Notes: generated by a model not told the origin, from the sequence alone. Positions 22,193-33,760 are shown, counted from the first letter of the stretch. The stretch: 55,663 bases of DNA from Mesotaenium endlicherianum (GCA_009602735.1 WELA01008917.1:636149-691811), one strand, 5' to 3'. Made by a program: numbers and translations.

Positions 22193-22522
22193 CAAATAGG
22201 ATGGGTGCGCCATGAGGTGATTTACTGGGGGAATTATAACCATTTTCCTCCAGCTCCGCAATCTGTGTTTTCAACTCTTCGTTCTCCACATAAGACAAGC
22301 CATAAGTGCGTTGGCACCGTGGCGGACTCCCCGGTAATAGATCAATCCTATGATCTACTTCCCTCTTAGGAGGCAGTCTTAGAGGTATGTTAAAAACATC
22401 CGTATACTGAGCACAATTTGTGCAACAGTAGGGTGCTCCGAAGGGCTTACCTTTTTCTCAACCACTTCTTCAGGTTGAGGAGGTACCTCTTTTAGCAGCA
22501 GACAGAACATTCTGTCTTCCTT
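22193..22522 (-). pseudogene. Element 2 pol, N-terminal reverse-transcriptase segment
   Basis: Minus-strand reading gives NIPLRLPPKREVDHRIDLLP followed by a short helix and GAPILF, the block that normally precedes FVKKKDG. The piggyBac-like element lies immediately after. Confidence 0.85.
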
Positions 22523-23321
22523 CTAGTTCCAGCTTTTGATGAACTCCATTGCATTCAACAATTTGCATCCTGTTGGAAGCTTCTTTTTTTTCTTCATTTG
22601 CCATCCATACAGGACAAGAGGAAGAGCACTGGTGGGTGCCAAGTTAGTCTGCCCATCATTGGCTCCTCTCACTTTAACTGTACCTCCGCTCCAACACACT
22701 TCAGCTTGATGTCTATTAAGCCAAGACCTGCCTAGCACGAGATCATAGAAGCTAGTGTTGAGTACCTCAAATGTAAGCGTTTCAGTCAGAACTGCAATGC
22801 CAAAACCTAACTGGACCTCAATAGGCTTGGTTACAACTCCTCTCGGGATACTTGAGGCATCTCCAAGGAATATTATTCTATTCCCTTGGGTGACAGTAGG
22901 GAGCCTTAGCCGCTTAACTAAGTCCTTATGGATAAAAGTATGTGACGCCCCTCCGTCAACAAATGCCCTCACCTTCCTACCTGCAATTTTCGCAATGCAA
23001 TAGGATAGGGGGGACTGACTTTTCTTGACTTTCGCATTGTTCTCCTGACTTAGCAAATAAATGTTGGACATCAGGTGGAACAAGATCATCCAGAGTGTGC
23101 ACTCTCTGGAGATCTATATTGCTGATGGTCTCCTTTATCTGTTTGTCAGGCACGCATAATGAATCCAGTTCAGCAGGACCCATAATACCTGCTACGAGGG
23201 CAGTCAGTGACGACTCACTATCTCTAGCATCCTCACAGTCAGTGGACTGGATTACTGACTGTTGTTGTCTTTTAAAGGCTGGTCCTTTCTCTCGACCTTT
23301 GGAAGGTGCTTGACCGGACAC
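22523..23321 (-). pseudogene. Element 2 aspartic protease region
   Basis: Two overlapping frames. The second carries VRAFVDGGASHTFIHKDLV, the retropepsin active-site loop, with DGG where the family usually has D-S/T-G, and later YDLVLGRSWLNRH, the conserved C-terminal hairpin. A frame change lies between 22977 and 23089. Confidence 0.85.
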
Positions 23322-24436
23322 TGCTCTCTATAGTGACCCAACTGCTGGCAATTGTAGCAAACAGATTTTGCTGAGGCCGGTCTCGGCTTAGTCCTACCGC
23401 CACCTCTTCCATAGCCACCTTGAGAGTAACCACCTCTCCCTTTAGACTGCATATCATTATACTCATACTCATACTCATCACCTTGATCGTCCTCAGCCTG
23501 GTCTCCTTTAATTGCATTGAGGGAACCGTGGGACTTTGTGACAATCTTAGACACCAGAGCATAACTCTGGCGCTTCTGATTGAACTGCTTCTGATCCCAG
23601 GCATCAGCATCCTAGATCGAGTCAGCCAATTTCTCATATTTCTTTTCAGCAAAATGACCTGAGACTTCGGATTTCAAGTCATACTTGAAGTATGCTACCC
23701 TATACCGCTCAGGCAAGTCTGGCTGCTTCATCATGTTCTCCTGGAACTTTTGAGCAAACTCAGCAACTGAAGTGGTCTGCTTCAGTGTCAAGGAGATCAT
23801 TGCATAGATAGCTTTCTCCTGCTGATTGTTGACATCAAACTTCTCATGCAGTTTCTGGACAAACTCTACCCGAGTAGGGTCACCGAGTTGTTGAGCCTTA
23901 TGCTCTTCTTTCCAATACAGCCACCAGTCTGCTGCACTGCCTTTCAGTAGAGCATCGGTGTGCCTGACCTTTTTGTAATCCTGCATTTCTGGGTAGTTCT
24001 CCAGCCACTGCTCAACATCAGCGAGAAAGTTGATCAGGTAATACTTTTTGTTTCCCTCAGGATCATAGTCCTGAGGAGGTTTTGGCTTAGGCTTACTAGG
24101 CCCTCTGCCACCACCACCAGTGGTTTGAGAACCCAGTTGGTCTCTGTCACGCAGCAAAGACATTATGATTCTTTTGTCTTCCTGTTGGGATTGATACATG
24201 CTCGCCATTTGCGATTGCATTAGCACAAATTATGCTCCCAAATCTACACTCTGAGGTGGGAGTCCAGCAAATGCAGCAGCAGCAGTGGCATCCACTCGCT
24301 GAATAGTGTCCTCGACAGTCCCTCTCACTCTTGCAGCAGCAATTCCTGCCGCATCCAACCGGTCACGAATTTGACCTAAAGGGACATTGAGTTGTACAGC
24401 AGGAGGTGGGTTCAAAACATTGGCCCTTGCTGCCAT
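23252..24436 (-). pseudogene. Element 2 gag
   Basis: From ATG 24436 the frame reads through in-frame stops at 24230-24232 (TAA) and 23612-23614 (TAG). The middle carries the gag capsid pattern (AADWWLYWKEEHKAQQ, EFVQKLHEKFDV, SVAEFAQKFQENM). The end has a Gly/Arg-rich linker and one zinc knuckle CYNCQQLGHYREQC. Only 35 nt separate the ATG from the adjoining LTR end and no TGGTATC-type primer site is seen there. Confidence 0.88.
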
Positions 24437-24471
24437 AAGTTCTTTGACAGTGCGCTCGTCCGCTGGCTGTG

Positions 24472-25557
24472 TGACATGAATCCTGCTTATTCAAGATAAA
24501 TATATTCATTTGAATACATAAGATCAAAAATAGGTGGAACCGTGTAAAATCAGGGAGCGATCTTCGCCCTTATTATAAATTTTGTTTACTCATTTATACC
24601 CCTTGACTCACTTACCGTAGTGTGCCATAGTTGCATACTAACACAAGGGACAAGAAAGAGGCGAGCTTGAGGACTAGAGCTTCTCCTTAGAAACCTCATG
24701 GCCTCTTGCCTACCAGGCATACAACCATGTATAAGCATATACACAACATCAGGGGACTGAATAGCAAAGGCGCTCTCATTCAGATGACCATAAAGTAGCT
24801 AAAACACATCCTACTGACTTAGGTGCAAAACCATGAATTTGTCCGCTATGTGACCCCAAAATGTCAGAGGGCATAACTTTGTCAATACTACTCCAAATTG
24901 AGCAAACTTAACAACATCAGACGCATCTTGACAAGACCTTTCCGAAAAGTCCTAGTTTGCTCCGTTTGAAGCACAGACAAAGACGCCATGTCAATTTCTG
25001 TGAAAGCTGGTCATAATAACGAACCCAAAAGTGCACACATGACTTGCAAGTAGAAAATCCGACTCTAAAGCCTACTATCCAGAATGAGGGACCACGAGAT
25101 CCCAGCGTGCTATGTAACGAGTGACCACCTGGTTGACCACGGCGCAAGGTGTGCCGTTTTGTGGGAAAGCCGTTAAGTTGGGACTCACGGATCTAGGTAT
25201 AACGACCATCTTAATTGGTCGGTTGACTGAAGTCCTAACCGTTCAGTTGACTGACGACGGCTCCACCTACCCAGGAGTTAACCACACTGGAAGGACATTG
25301 GTTTACCAAATCTCAATTGACTTCCCGACTTTCATTATACTACGGTCACATGTGCCAATCCACAGATAATAATCTAAATGAATATATCTATCCTCGGCAT
25401 ACTGAGTCCAAGTATACTAACTATTATTATACGAGCTTACTATATATCAACCTCCTGATTTTATGTCCTATATATAACCGGTATAAATATCTCAGCAAAC
25501 TACACTATGATACAAAAGTCATCCTACTGACCTTTTTGACAAAGTAAGTAAACTTGC
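24472..25557 (-). repeat. Truncated LTR of the TGTAATGAATC family
   Basis: The inverse complement of the solo LTR at 15675-16934 over most of its length. It keeps its 3' end (GATTCATGTCA on the minus strand) but lacks about 170 bp of the 5' end, where it meets the truncated LTR of element 3. Confidence 0.88.
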
Positions 25558-26245
25558 ATGATATTTTAATTAATCATTGATTGACTAAATTATTTTGATT
25601 GTCATTATTACGAATAATGGACAATCACAGATTTCGGATTACGACTAGTCGTAATACGAAGAAACTGTCGTATCATTAATACGAACAAATAGTCGTAAAG
25701 TCAAACGAAACGAAATATGCAAAGTCGCTTTGCATCCGAGCGAATTCAAACCCGCGACTTTCGTTTGAAACGTTCACACCTAACCGATTGGCCAAAGTAG
25801 CTTTTTAAACTACCGGTTTCATGACGAAAGCATGTGTACGCGACTCCGCGATCAATCGCGACTTTTTCGGAAAGTCGCGAGAACGCAAAACGCCCGTTTG
25901 GCGCGAAACGGTTTTTCGGAAACCGTCGAAAAGTCTCCAAACGGCCAACTGCGCGTTTCGAGCATTCGGCCGAATGGGACACGTCCCTTCGACCGTTTTT
26001 GTTGAACATGAACCAGTGCCCTAGGTGGTGACTCGAAGCACTCCAGTGCCTCATGTTGTGCAGGTATAAATACCTGCAGAGTCATTGTGAGTGCAACTCT
26101 CACAAGCACACATTCTACGTTAGTTTTCACTTTCGCTCTTTCAAGTATTCGTCAATTTCCACAAGTATACAGATTTTCCTCCCACTTGAATTAAATATTC
26201 CTTGAATACCGAGGAAAGATCCTCTTGAAAAGCAGAAACGTCACA
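25558..26245 (+). repeat. 5' LTR of element 3 (first ~257 bp missing)
   Basis: Near-identical to 45003-45689, ending ACGTCACA. The first part of the LTR present at 44747 onward is missing, as is the end of the neighbouring LTR, so a deletion crossed both. Confidence 0.92.
26065..26072 (+). promoter_or_regulatory. TATA box in element 3 5' LTR
   Basis: TATAAATA inside the palindrome CTGCAGGTATTTATACCTGCAG-like context (CAGGTATAAATACCTG), repeated at 45509-45516 in the 3' LTR. Confidence 0.6.
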
Positions 26246-26246
26246 T

Positions 26247-26259
26247 TGGTATCGGAGCC
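26247..26259 (+). other. Primer-binding site of element 3
   Basis: TGGTATCGGAGCC, one base different from the initiator-tRNA-Met site TGGTATCAGAGCC, one base after the LTR end. Confidence 0.82.
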
Positions 26260-26447
26260 GATCTCGGTTTCTCCAAGGAATTTTTTATTTTTTTAGTGGT
26301 TGGAATATATTTTTGGGAAAATATATTTGGGGCACTTTTTCGTATTGGGAAGGTCACCCATCCCAGTACTGCCCTGACCCCCCGGTCGCTTATCGTGTTT
26401 CGACGGGAAATTTTTTCTCTCTCTTCCGGCGCTATCTCGGCTTCCAT

Positions 26448-27677
26448 ATGGAGGGCGACAATGGTGCCGCTGCGACTGCTGCCGCTGCTGCCGCCGCCGC
26501 TGCAACTGCTCTTCCCGAACTTGTCGTCACCAGCAGCGATGCTGGAGGATTGCCCGCCGAGCCAATCTCGCCGCGCACTTTCCAGCAAACCATTTTACAA
26601 CGCTTCACGGCCTTGACGACTGACTGTCAAACCATGACACTGGCACTTAGTACTTTGTTCGACGTCATTGGTCGTACAGAAGACCGTGTTAACCTCGCTG
26701 AAGCCACTCGTACTGAGTTGGCCAACCTTGTCACTCGCTTCGTTGCTGCCATGGACACTCACCCTTCAATTGGTCCTTTTTTACAGGCTGCCCAAGGGAT
26801 GCCGGGCCCATCAGGGACCGCAGGCGACAACGCCAACACGCCAATCCCGCCCATTATCCTTGGGCAGGCCGCGGCACCAACGCCTTCGTACAAACCATCG
26901 CCGCCTGAAAAGTTTCAAGGTGGCCCCCATTCTGATGTACGCCGTTTTCTCAAAGAACTCAAAACCTTCTTTGCGTTAGCGAAAGTAGCCCCTGCCGACC
27001 AAGCCATGACGGCTTCCACTTTTCTCAAGGGGGATGCATCGCAGTTATGGCATGGGACTGAGAGGGGGCCCATCACTTTCAAGGAGTTTAGTACCAAGTT
27101 ACGCAATTCTTTTGGGCGTCACAACCCATCCAAGATAGCTCGTGATAAGTTGCTTCTCCTCAAACAGACAGGCACTATCGAAACCTATATCAATAAGTTC
27201 CGTATCTTAGTCGCCCAAATAGTGGATGTTCCAGTTGATACTGGGATGCAAATTCACCTTTTTCGCTTGGGACTCCAGGCGGAATACGCTAATCGTCTCA
27301 ACGCAAACCCAGTCACCGGTTTGGAATGGACAGCCATCGCCGATCTCATTCGTTATACCGAGACTTTAGCTCAAGAGGAGTTGGTCGCTACGCCTAAACG
27401 GGCCTCGCGTCCATCACGTCCTCCATCGTCCTTTCCTAGTACAAGTAAACCCGCCCCCAAGAGGAACTATCCTAATGGCGCGGGCCCTAGCACTTGATCC
27501 ACTAGTCCACCTCCCAAGATAGGCAAAATAGACAACACCGAAGCTCGCAATCGTATGATGACCAGAGGGCTGTGTTTTGGCTGTGGGAAGCAAGGGCATA
27601 CGATCTCGCAATGTCCTACTAGGAGGGATTCGAGAAACGATCCCAAGGGGAAAGGCAAGGGGCATTTAAAAGAGTAG
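26448..27677 (+). pseudogene. Element 3 gag (one in-frame TGA)
   Basis: The ATG at 26448 is the first good start; the frame upstream has only non-ATG codons. An Ala-rich N-terminus is followed by the capsid pattern (KFQGGPHSDVRRFLKELKTF, ASQLWHGTERG, TFKEFSTKLRNSF, IETYINKFRILV). The frame stops at TGA 27495-27497, then continues in the same frame to a zinc knuckle CFGCGKQGHTISQC (27573-27614) and a final TAG at 27675-27677. Pol follows in another frame. The TGA is compatible with a C-to-T change at CGA (inference). Confidence 0.9.
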
Positions 27678-27712
27678 CTCAGGAGCTAGTCGCAAAGCCT
27701 CCTTCTGAGCTT

Positions 27713-30247
27713 TTGACAACACGACCTAGTGAGCAGGAAATTCTAGGAGTTTGCGCGCAAGCCCCAAGAATCCTTGTTCACTCAGGCATACCCGATATAA
27801 ATATACTTCGAAACGAATATATTTGTATGCCAGTGTTGAGCTTTGCTGAGTTCTTGGAATTCGAGTGCATCCACGATACCATGTTCTTGCACTTTCAGCC
27901 GCATGATCCTAACCTTGCCAAGTGTTACGAACACTTATCTCGCTTACGGAAAATGCACAAGTGTCTTGCACCAATATATATTGCTGCATTCACACATATT
28001 CGCGCGTTCTTTGACCTGATTACTTGGTTTCGCGCAAGGACAGCAATGCAAAATGGGATTTTGGTAAAGGACCTCCATATTTCCCACATTCCTCTCAAGG
28101 CGAGGACGTTGCTGGTGATGCATAATGCTTCTTTGGGATTAAGTATGACATTTGAAACAAAAGTTTTAGGTAAATCATGCTTTACAGTCATTGATACAGG
28201 CGCGTCAGTAAGCTTCATTAGTGCACGTTTTGCACAAGGGATGAAGTTGTTTCCAATACTCAAAGACGAGACTCTTCGCCTTTGCGATGGCTTGTTAGCT
28301 TGCATTACTGGAATGCTTAAATTACCGCTCAGCGTGCAGTCCTTCCATGGGCGTGTACAATTCTACGTAACTGAATTGCCGCATGGAATCGACGCAGTTT
28401 TGGGTAATGATTGGCTTACGCAAACAAGTGCATTGCTTGACTTCAGTCAAAAGACATGCATTGTACGCAAGGGGACCAGGAAGATTTCTCTTCAGTCCCT
28501 TAAGCCCGATATGGCCTTGGAAAGTCCTTCGAAGACTCTTCTATTGTCCATAAAGCAAGCGCGACGTTTGGCAAAGCACGGTCAAAATGTTTTCTTTGGA
28601 TTACTGAGACCCGATTCCCCAGCAACTTCAACTACGCTCTTTACGCAAGAACCGATGTTGGACATTACTGGTCATGAAGAAACACTCACAGCCAACCTTT
28701 TTGCTCTTTTGCAAAAGTATAAGTCAGTGTTTCCAACTGAAATACCAGCCGGGCTTCCGCCTGATAGGGGTATTGGACATACCATCCCTCTCGTTCCCGA
28801 TTCTCAACCGACTTGGCGATCGATTTATCGCCTAAGCCCGTTGGAAATGAACGAGATGAAAGATCAAATTAGCGACTTGCTAGAGAAAGGTTGGATTGAG
28901 CCGAGCTCTTCTCCATTCGGGGCCCCCATCCTCTTTGTCCAAAAGAAAGATGGGACGCTTAGAATGTGCATTGATTATCGTGCGCTGAACAACATAACGG
29001 TCAAGAACCGCTATTCGTTGCCTCGCATTGATGATTTGTTTGATTCGCTGCAGGGGGCATGCGTGTTCTCCTCGCTTGATTTAGCCCAAGGCTATCATCA
29101 GATTCGAATCACACCAGAGGATGTCCCCAAAATAGCGTTTCGAATGCCTATTGGGCATTTCCAATACAAAGTCCTAAGTTTTGGACTTACCAATGCACCA
29201 GCGACATTCCAAAGTACCATGAACGATTTGTTTAGACCTTACTTGGGGAAATTTGTCCAGGTTTACCTCGACGATATCCTCGTCTACTCAAAGAACAGGG
29301 ACGAGCATTACAAGCACCTCGAGTTGGTGTTGCAAATCCTTCGTGAGCAGCAGCTGTATGCTAAGCTCAAGAAATGTTCCTTCCTAAAGGCTGAACTGTT
29401 GTACCTGGGACATATAGTGGGTTCGAAAGGGGTGCGCCCTGACCCAGCCAAGATAGCGTGTGTCGCTGACTGGCCTGTCCCAATCGATATACATACTGTA
29501 CGTTCATTCCTCGGGTTTGCTAACTACTTTTGTAAGTTTATGCAAGGTTATTCAGCGATGGCCGCGCCACTCACTGCTCTGACAAGGAAAGATAAGACAT
29601 TCATTTGGGATGAGAATACGCAACATGCGTTTGAGCACATTAAGTATGCACTCACGAATGCGCCACTTCTTTCATTAGCCGATCCCGACTTGCCTTACGA
29701 GGTCGTCGCCGATGCGTCTGGTGTTGGAATAGGGGCTGTACTGCTGCAGGCAGGCCAGCCTATCAGTTTTGAGAGTCGAAAGCTGACACCTGCCGAACAA
29801 AATTACTCAACGACAGAGCAGGAGCTCTGGGCAGTCATATACGCTTTGAAAACTTGGCGATGTTATTTGGAAGGCTGCAAAGGTTTGACAGTGGTTACGG
29901 ACCACTGCCCAAATACTTTCTTTCAAATTCAGCCAACGCTATCGAGGAGACAGACGAGATGGTCTGAGTTCTTGCAACGATTCCACTTTGAGTGGGCGTA
30001 TCGCCCAGGCCGCAACAATGTTGCTGATCCTCTAAGTCGAATTCCTCACCACCACTTGATGTTGGGGACCGTTGCGAGCTTGCGAGAACGAAATGGTCAG
30101 GTTTCGAGGGCGACCACCCTTGATTCTGCTGTACCCCCCCAGACGTCTGACCGCAACCAGCCTGGTGACGCGGGCACACCCAATTTGGATAGCATGCATA
30201 ACTCGGAAATACTTGACCTGCATCAATTATTTCACGAGGGCTATCTC
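27713..30247 (+). CDS. Element 3 pol, first part: protease, reverse transcriptase, RNase H
   Basis: Continuous frame of about 845 codons to the element 4 insertion point. Protease: CFTVIDTGASVSFIS (Asp codon 28192-28194) and AVLGNDWL. Reverse transcriptase: [39 protein letters not shown], catalytic YLDD at 29264-29275, LYLGHIV. RNase H: VADASGVGIGAVLLQ, TEQELWAVIYAL, VVTDHCP, NNVADPLSR. No ATG lies at the very start, as expected for a frame reached by frameshifting from gag. The segment beyond 30247 that remains open to 30301 belongs to element 4. Confidence 0.94.
30244..30247 (+). other. Target-site duplication TCTC of element 4, left copy
   Basis: TCTC at 30244-30247 matches 43077-43080. 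The CTC codon ends exactly at 30247 and the next pol codon starts at 43081. Confidence 0.85.
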
Positions 30248-30384
30248 TGTCGTGCGTTAAGAGATCGGGTGCGCCTTGTCGGCATAGGCAACACACAATA
30301 GACAAGCAGGCCTTGCTGAAATGAAGTCTATAATACAATGGCTTTATAGCCAGAAAAGGGAGTCAAGCGTCAAATGATTTAATT
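30248..30384 (-). repeat. 137-bp segment outside the 3' LTR core, outer copy
   Basis: TGTCGTGCGTTAAG...TTTAATT on the plus strand. It is directly repeated at 31386-31521 on the inner side of the same LTR. It is absent from the 5' LTR of this element and from the copy at 52892. Its outer end forms the element border next to TCTC. Confidence 0.88.
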
Positions 30385-31383
30385 AAGGGAAGTGTACTCT
30401 CTAGAGTGAGCACCTCAAGACTGTAATCTGGTAGGAAAACAACTAATGAAGTATGGCCCAAAAGATCACTGGAAGTACATCATGATCTTCAGAGTAGTCC
30501 TATGGCAGGGGCTTAAGCTGTGACTTTGCTCACCACTTGTGAAGTTCTTTAAGTGACTGGAAGCCTGGAGGGCTTGCTCTTCACAAGAGAGTAACTCAGT
30601 GGTCCTGAAAACACAAGAGATAAAAGTGTAAACTTTACTGATAATCTCTGTTACTTACACCTGGCATAATGGACTTCTAAAAGATGTCTCTTCTAGGGAC
30701 ATCTCTAGTATTTATACTCCTGGAAATCCGGCGGGGTACGCGGCGGATCCAATGCATGTAGTCACTCTAGGAGGCTCTCCTATGTCCACTAATGTGTACA
30801 AGGCATGTACTAGCACTCCTATAGGCTAAGCATAACTCAAACCAATCAAAGCAAGGTGCGTAGGATATGCTACATGTCCCTCATTGGCCGAGCTTACCTT
30901 GGGTGGTTCTACCTAGATAGCGCCTCAAAAGTGGATCTGAAAATTGAGGAAGCTTCCTCTAGGAGTAGGTGATGCAGTCACCAAGTTATAGCCTCAATGA
31001 TGCACATATACTATGGAAATGCAAAGCTTATGTAGGCTAAGGGGCTCGCGGATTTGTGCGCACAAGCTAGGGGTTTTAGGGGGTCACGAATAGGCAAGAA
31101 TGTGCACATTGAAACACAAATTGCCCTTTGGTGAGGATCCGCTAGGGACCGGTAGGTGACGCGGACTAGATCGCTCATATCTCGCGCGATACATGACCAA
31201 ATGACGCGAACCCGGTGCCATTCGGAAGGTGACTTGACGCGCTACACTTTGGTGACTTGGAAATTGAGAAAAGGTCAAAGTATGGATGCGTAAAGTCTAT
31301 GCAAAGTCGGCCTTCCTAGGTTGATGGTTCACACATGTGGAGCTCGGTTTCGTGCGGCAACCTCGACTCAATAAATCATGACA
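30384..31383 (-). repeat. 3' LTR core of element 4
   Basis: 1000 bp, minus-strand start TGTCATGATTTATTGAG, near-identical to 42077-43076 and 52892-53891. Confidence 0.93.
30719..30726 (-). promoter_or_regulatory. TATA box in element 4 3' LTR
   Basis: TATAAATA on the minus strand, at the same relative site as in the other two LTR copies. Confidence 0.55.
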
Positions 31384-31385
31384 GC

Positions 31386-31521
31386 TGTCGTACGTTAAGA
31401 GATTGGGTGCGCCTTGTTGGCATAGGCAACACACAATAAACAAGCAGGCTTTGCTGCAATGAAGTCTATAATACAATGGCTTTATAGCCAAAAAGGGAGT
31501 CAAGCGTCAAATGATTTAATT
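31386..31521 (-). repeat. 137-bp segment, inner copy between polypurine tract and 3' LTR core
   Basis: About 136 bp, matching 30248-30384 with a few substitutions. Its inner end touches the polypurine tract; two bases (GC) separate its other end from the LTR core. Confidence 0.88.
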
Positions 31522-31534
31522 CCCCCCTCCAGCT
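31522..31534 (-). other. Polypurine tract of element 4
   Basis: On the minus strand AGCTGGAGGGGGG directly follows the integrase-PHD stop and precedes the inner 137-bp segment. Confidence 0.7.
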
Positions 31535-31535
31535 C

Positions 31536-33190
31536 TCAGCCTCTAGCTGATGGGCTGTGTGCGCTGCCTAAGGCTAGCTCAGTGCAGTCTTCGCAGAACC
31601 ATTCTCCATCTGGCACGCGGGCCAGTGGTGGGTCGAGGCAGCCGGTGTGGAAGCCGAGGTTGCAGCTGTCGCAAAGCAGTATCTTGGCCTCCTGGCCAGT
31701 GCTGTGACAGATCTGGCACGCCCAGTCCTTGGGCGGCCGCGCGTCGCGGGGACGGATCTGTGAGTCAAGGTTAGGAAGGTGGCACGGCCCACAGTTCTTC
31801 GTGTGGTCCTTGTGAAGACGGCCATCTGCACCTTCCAGCTCCAGGACTCCTGACGCCAAGGCACGCTTGACGCGCAGGATGACCGGCGAGCTGCTGGTGT
31901 CGAGGGTGTTCTTCGTCTGGCGTCGCAGGTACACGAAGTCACCTGCGGAAAACTGCAACACCCGCGGATGATAGGCTCCTCCACGCGTCATGGCGTACCT
32001 TAGTGTGTCGCGATGCTGTGCGATGCTGAGGTTATCCATGGCCATGGGCATCAGGCGCTGGAAGAGCTGAGCACGCTGCCCGATAAGAGCACTCCATGTG
32101 TCGGGACTGTCCAAGTCCAAGACGTTCTCGGCCACAGTCCTGGCTGCGGCTGGCAGGATGGGCTGTCGGCCGTAGTGAAGGAAGTAGGGAGAGTGAGAGG
32201 CCAAGGAGGCCTGCTTACTGAACCTGTACCCCATCGCTAGCCAAGGGAGGGCGTCGTCCCAGTGGGTACGGTCGTGGGCAAGGAAGTGCTTCCGCAACCC
32301 TAGCTTGACGGTCTGCACCATGCGCTCGGCAAGGCCGTCAGCCTGAGGATGACCGCGAGAGGTGGTGCGGCGGTCGATCATAGAGCGCTCCAGCAGCTTT
32401 TGAAAGCTGCCCTGGAACTCCTTGCCCTGGTCGGTCAGCACCTCGGCGCAGCCGCCAAAACGGCTAAGGACCTGACTGAGGAAGGCCTGAGCGATCCCCT
32501 CACTGGCCTTGCTGGGCAAGGGCACGAGCTCGATCCACTTGAACATGTGCTCAATCATCACCAAGACGTAGAGGTTGCCCTGGCGAGACTTGGGCAGCTC
32601 TCCAGCCAAGTCAAGCGACCACCTGTAGAACAGCCCCCGAATAGGAAGGGGGCTGAGGGCAACGGTGCGCGCTGTGAAGCTCGAGCGCACACGGTCGCAG
32701 AGAGTGCAGCTGCTGACGACAGCGGCAACGACCTTAGTCATGCCGTGCCACCAGTACTCGGCCTGAAGAAGACTGAGGGTGCGCTTGACACCGAAGTGCC
32801 CGAGGGACTCGTGCACTCGGCGCACCAGCTGACTGCGCAGGGCAGGCTCAGGGACCACCAGGACGGAGCCGTCCGCCATGACGCGCCGCACGCGCCCCTC
32901 CATGAACACGAAGTCGCGGCTGCGCCTGAGGATGCGGTCGCGCTCGCGTGCGCTGACATCGGGTGCCAACTCCTTGGCCGTGACGTAGTGCAGCACTGGG
33001 GCGTCGTCCCACACGTCCTCAGGACCGCGCTGCCAGCTGTCCTGATCCTCTGCCGCTGCCAGGGCCAATCGCCGAGTGGTGACGGTGACCATGTCCAGGC
33101 TAGTGAGCCCTGTGCGCCGCACATCGCCGTCCACGATGAAGGCCAGGAAGGCTGCCGCGTGCCAGGCCACCGGCTCATCCTCATCGTGGC
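31536..33190 (-). CDS. Element 4 integrase with C-terminal PHD finger
   Basis: Inserts the cDNA into chromosomes. The HHCC zinc module is HESLGHFGVKRTL followed by CTLCDRVR. Catalytic acids: Asp in LDLAGELP (codon 32610-32612), Asp in VLTDQGKEF (32430-32432) and Glu in LAERMVQ (32325-32327), with 34 residues between the last two. After the GPY-like segment (VYLRRQTKN, VKRALASGVLELEG) the usual chromodomain is missing. Instead, residues encoded at 31584-31718 form a complete C4HC3 PHD finger: CQIC, CDSC, HTGC, CEDC, with the conserved W before the last pair. PHD fingers read histone H3 tails, often the K4 state, so it may guide insertion (inference). The frame is open from about 33190; RNase H lies in another frame. 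Confidence 0.93.
31584..31718 (-). other. PHD finger domain (C4HC3) at the integrase C-terminus
   Basis: Spacing is C-x2-C-x11-C-x2-C-x4-H-x2-C-x14-C-x2-C, all eight zinc ligands present, with KILLCDSCNLGFHTGCL and PDGEWFCEDC resembling PHD fingers of chromatin proteins. A basic, Pro-containing linker (RPRDARPPKDWA) separates it from the integrase. Confidence 0.93.
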
Positions 33191-33760
33191 GGCCATAGTG
33201 AGATCCCTCGAGGAGGGCAGCGGGTTACGGCTGAGACCGTCAGCGTCCAGGTTGGTCGAGCTTGGACGATGGTGCACGTCGAAGGTGTACTCCTGCAAGA
33301 TAAGCGCCCACCGTGCGTACTTGCCGGTCAAGCGCTCCGACGTCATGAGCCACTTAAGTGGCTGATGGTCGGTGACCAGGCGGAAGTGCGTGCCGTAGAG
33401 ATAGTGCCTAAAGTGCACGATCGCCCAGACCGCTGCCAGGCACTCCCCCTCGTAGGAGCCGTAGTTGCCTTCCGCGCGGTTGTTGCTGCGGCTGGCGTAG
33501 GCCACCACATGCTCAAAGCCGTCATGCTCCTGCACCAGCACAGCGCTTAGCCCTGCCTGCGACCAGTCGGTGTGGAGGATGAAGGGCTTCGCGTAGTCAG
33601 GACGCCGAAGCACAGGAGCGCTCACCAGCAGCTCCTTGAGCTTATCGAATGCCGCTTGCTGCTCTGGTCCCCACACGTAGGCAACGCCCTTGCGGAGCAA
33701 GTCGTTGAGCGGCTTGGCTAGCTCGCTGAACCCTGGCACGAAGCGGCGGTAGTATTGGCG
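33190..33760 (-). CDS. Element 4 RNase H
   Basis: Follows the reverse transcriptase after a one-base frame change at the NYYRRF site (about 33760). Blocks: YYRRFVPGFSELAKPLNDLL, then LHTDWSQAGLSAVLVQ (first Asp), YGSYEGECLAAVWAI (Glu), LVTDHQPLKWL (Asp) and NLDADGLSR (last Asp). All catalytic acids are present. A second frame change near 33190 leads to the integrase frame. Enzyme digests the RNA of the RNA-DNA hybrid inside the particle. Confidence 0.9.

Larger units (their letters stand above)
14874..24471 (-). mobile_element. Element 2: decayed Ty3/gypsy chromodomain retrotransposon, interrupted twice
   Basis: Read on the minus strand from 24436 downward: gag, protease, reverse transcriptase, RNase H, integrase, chromodomain. 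A piggyBac-like element splits the reverse transcriptase and a solo LTR splits the integrase. Multiple stops and shifts show it is dead. Its 3' LTR is absent: element 1's 3' LTR abuts directly at 14873. The LTR at 24472-25557 adjoins its gag but lacks a standard primer-binding site, so whether it is this element's own LTR is uncertain. Confidence 0.88.

Noticed and set aside
32349..33365. 338-residue plus-strand frame
   Set aside because: Opposite strand of element 4 integrase and RNase H, whose motifs are unmistakable on the minus strand.
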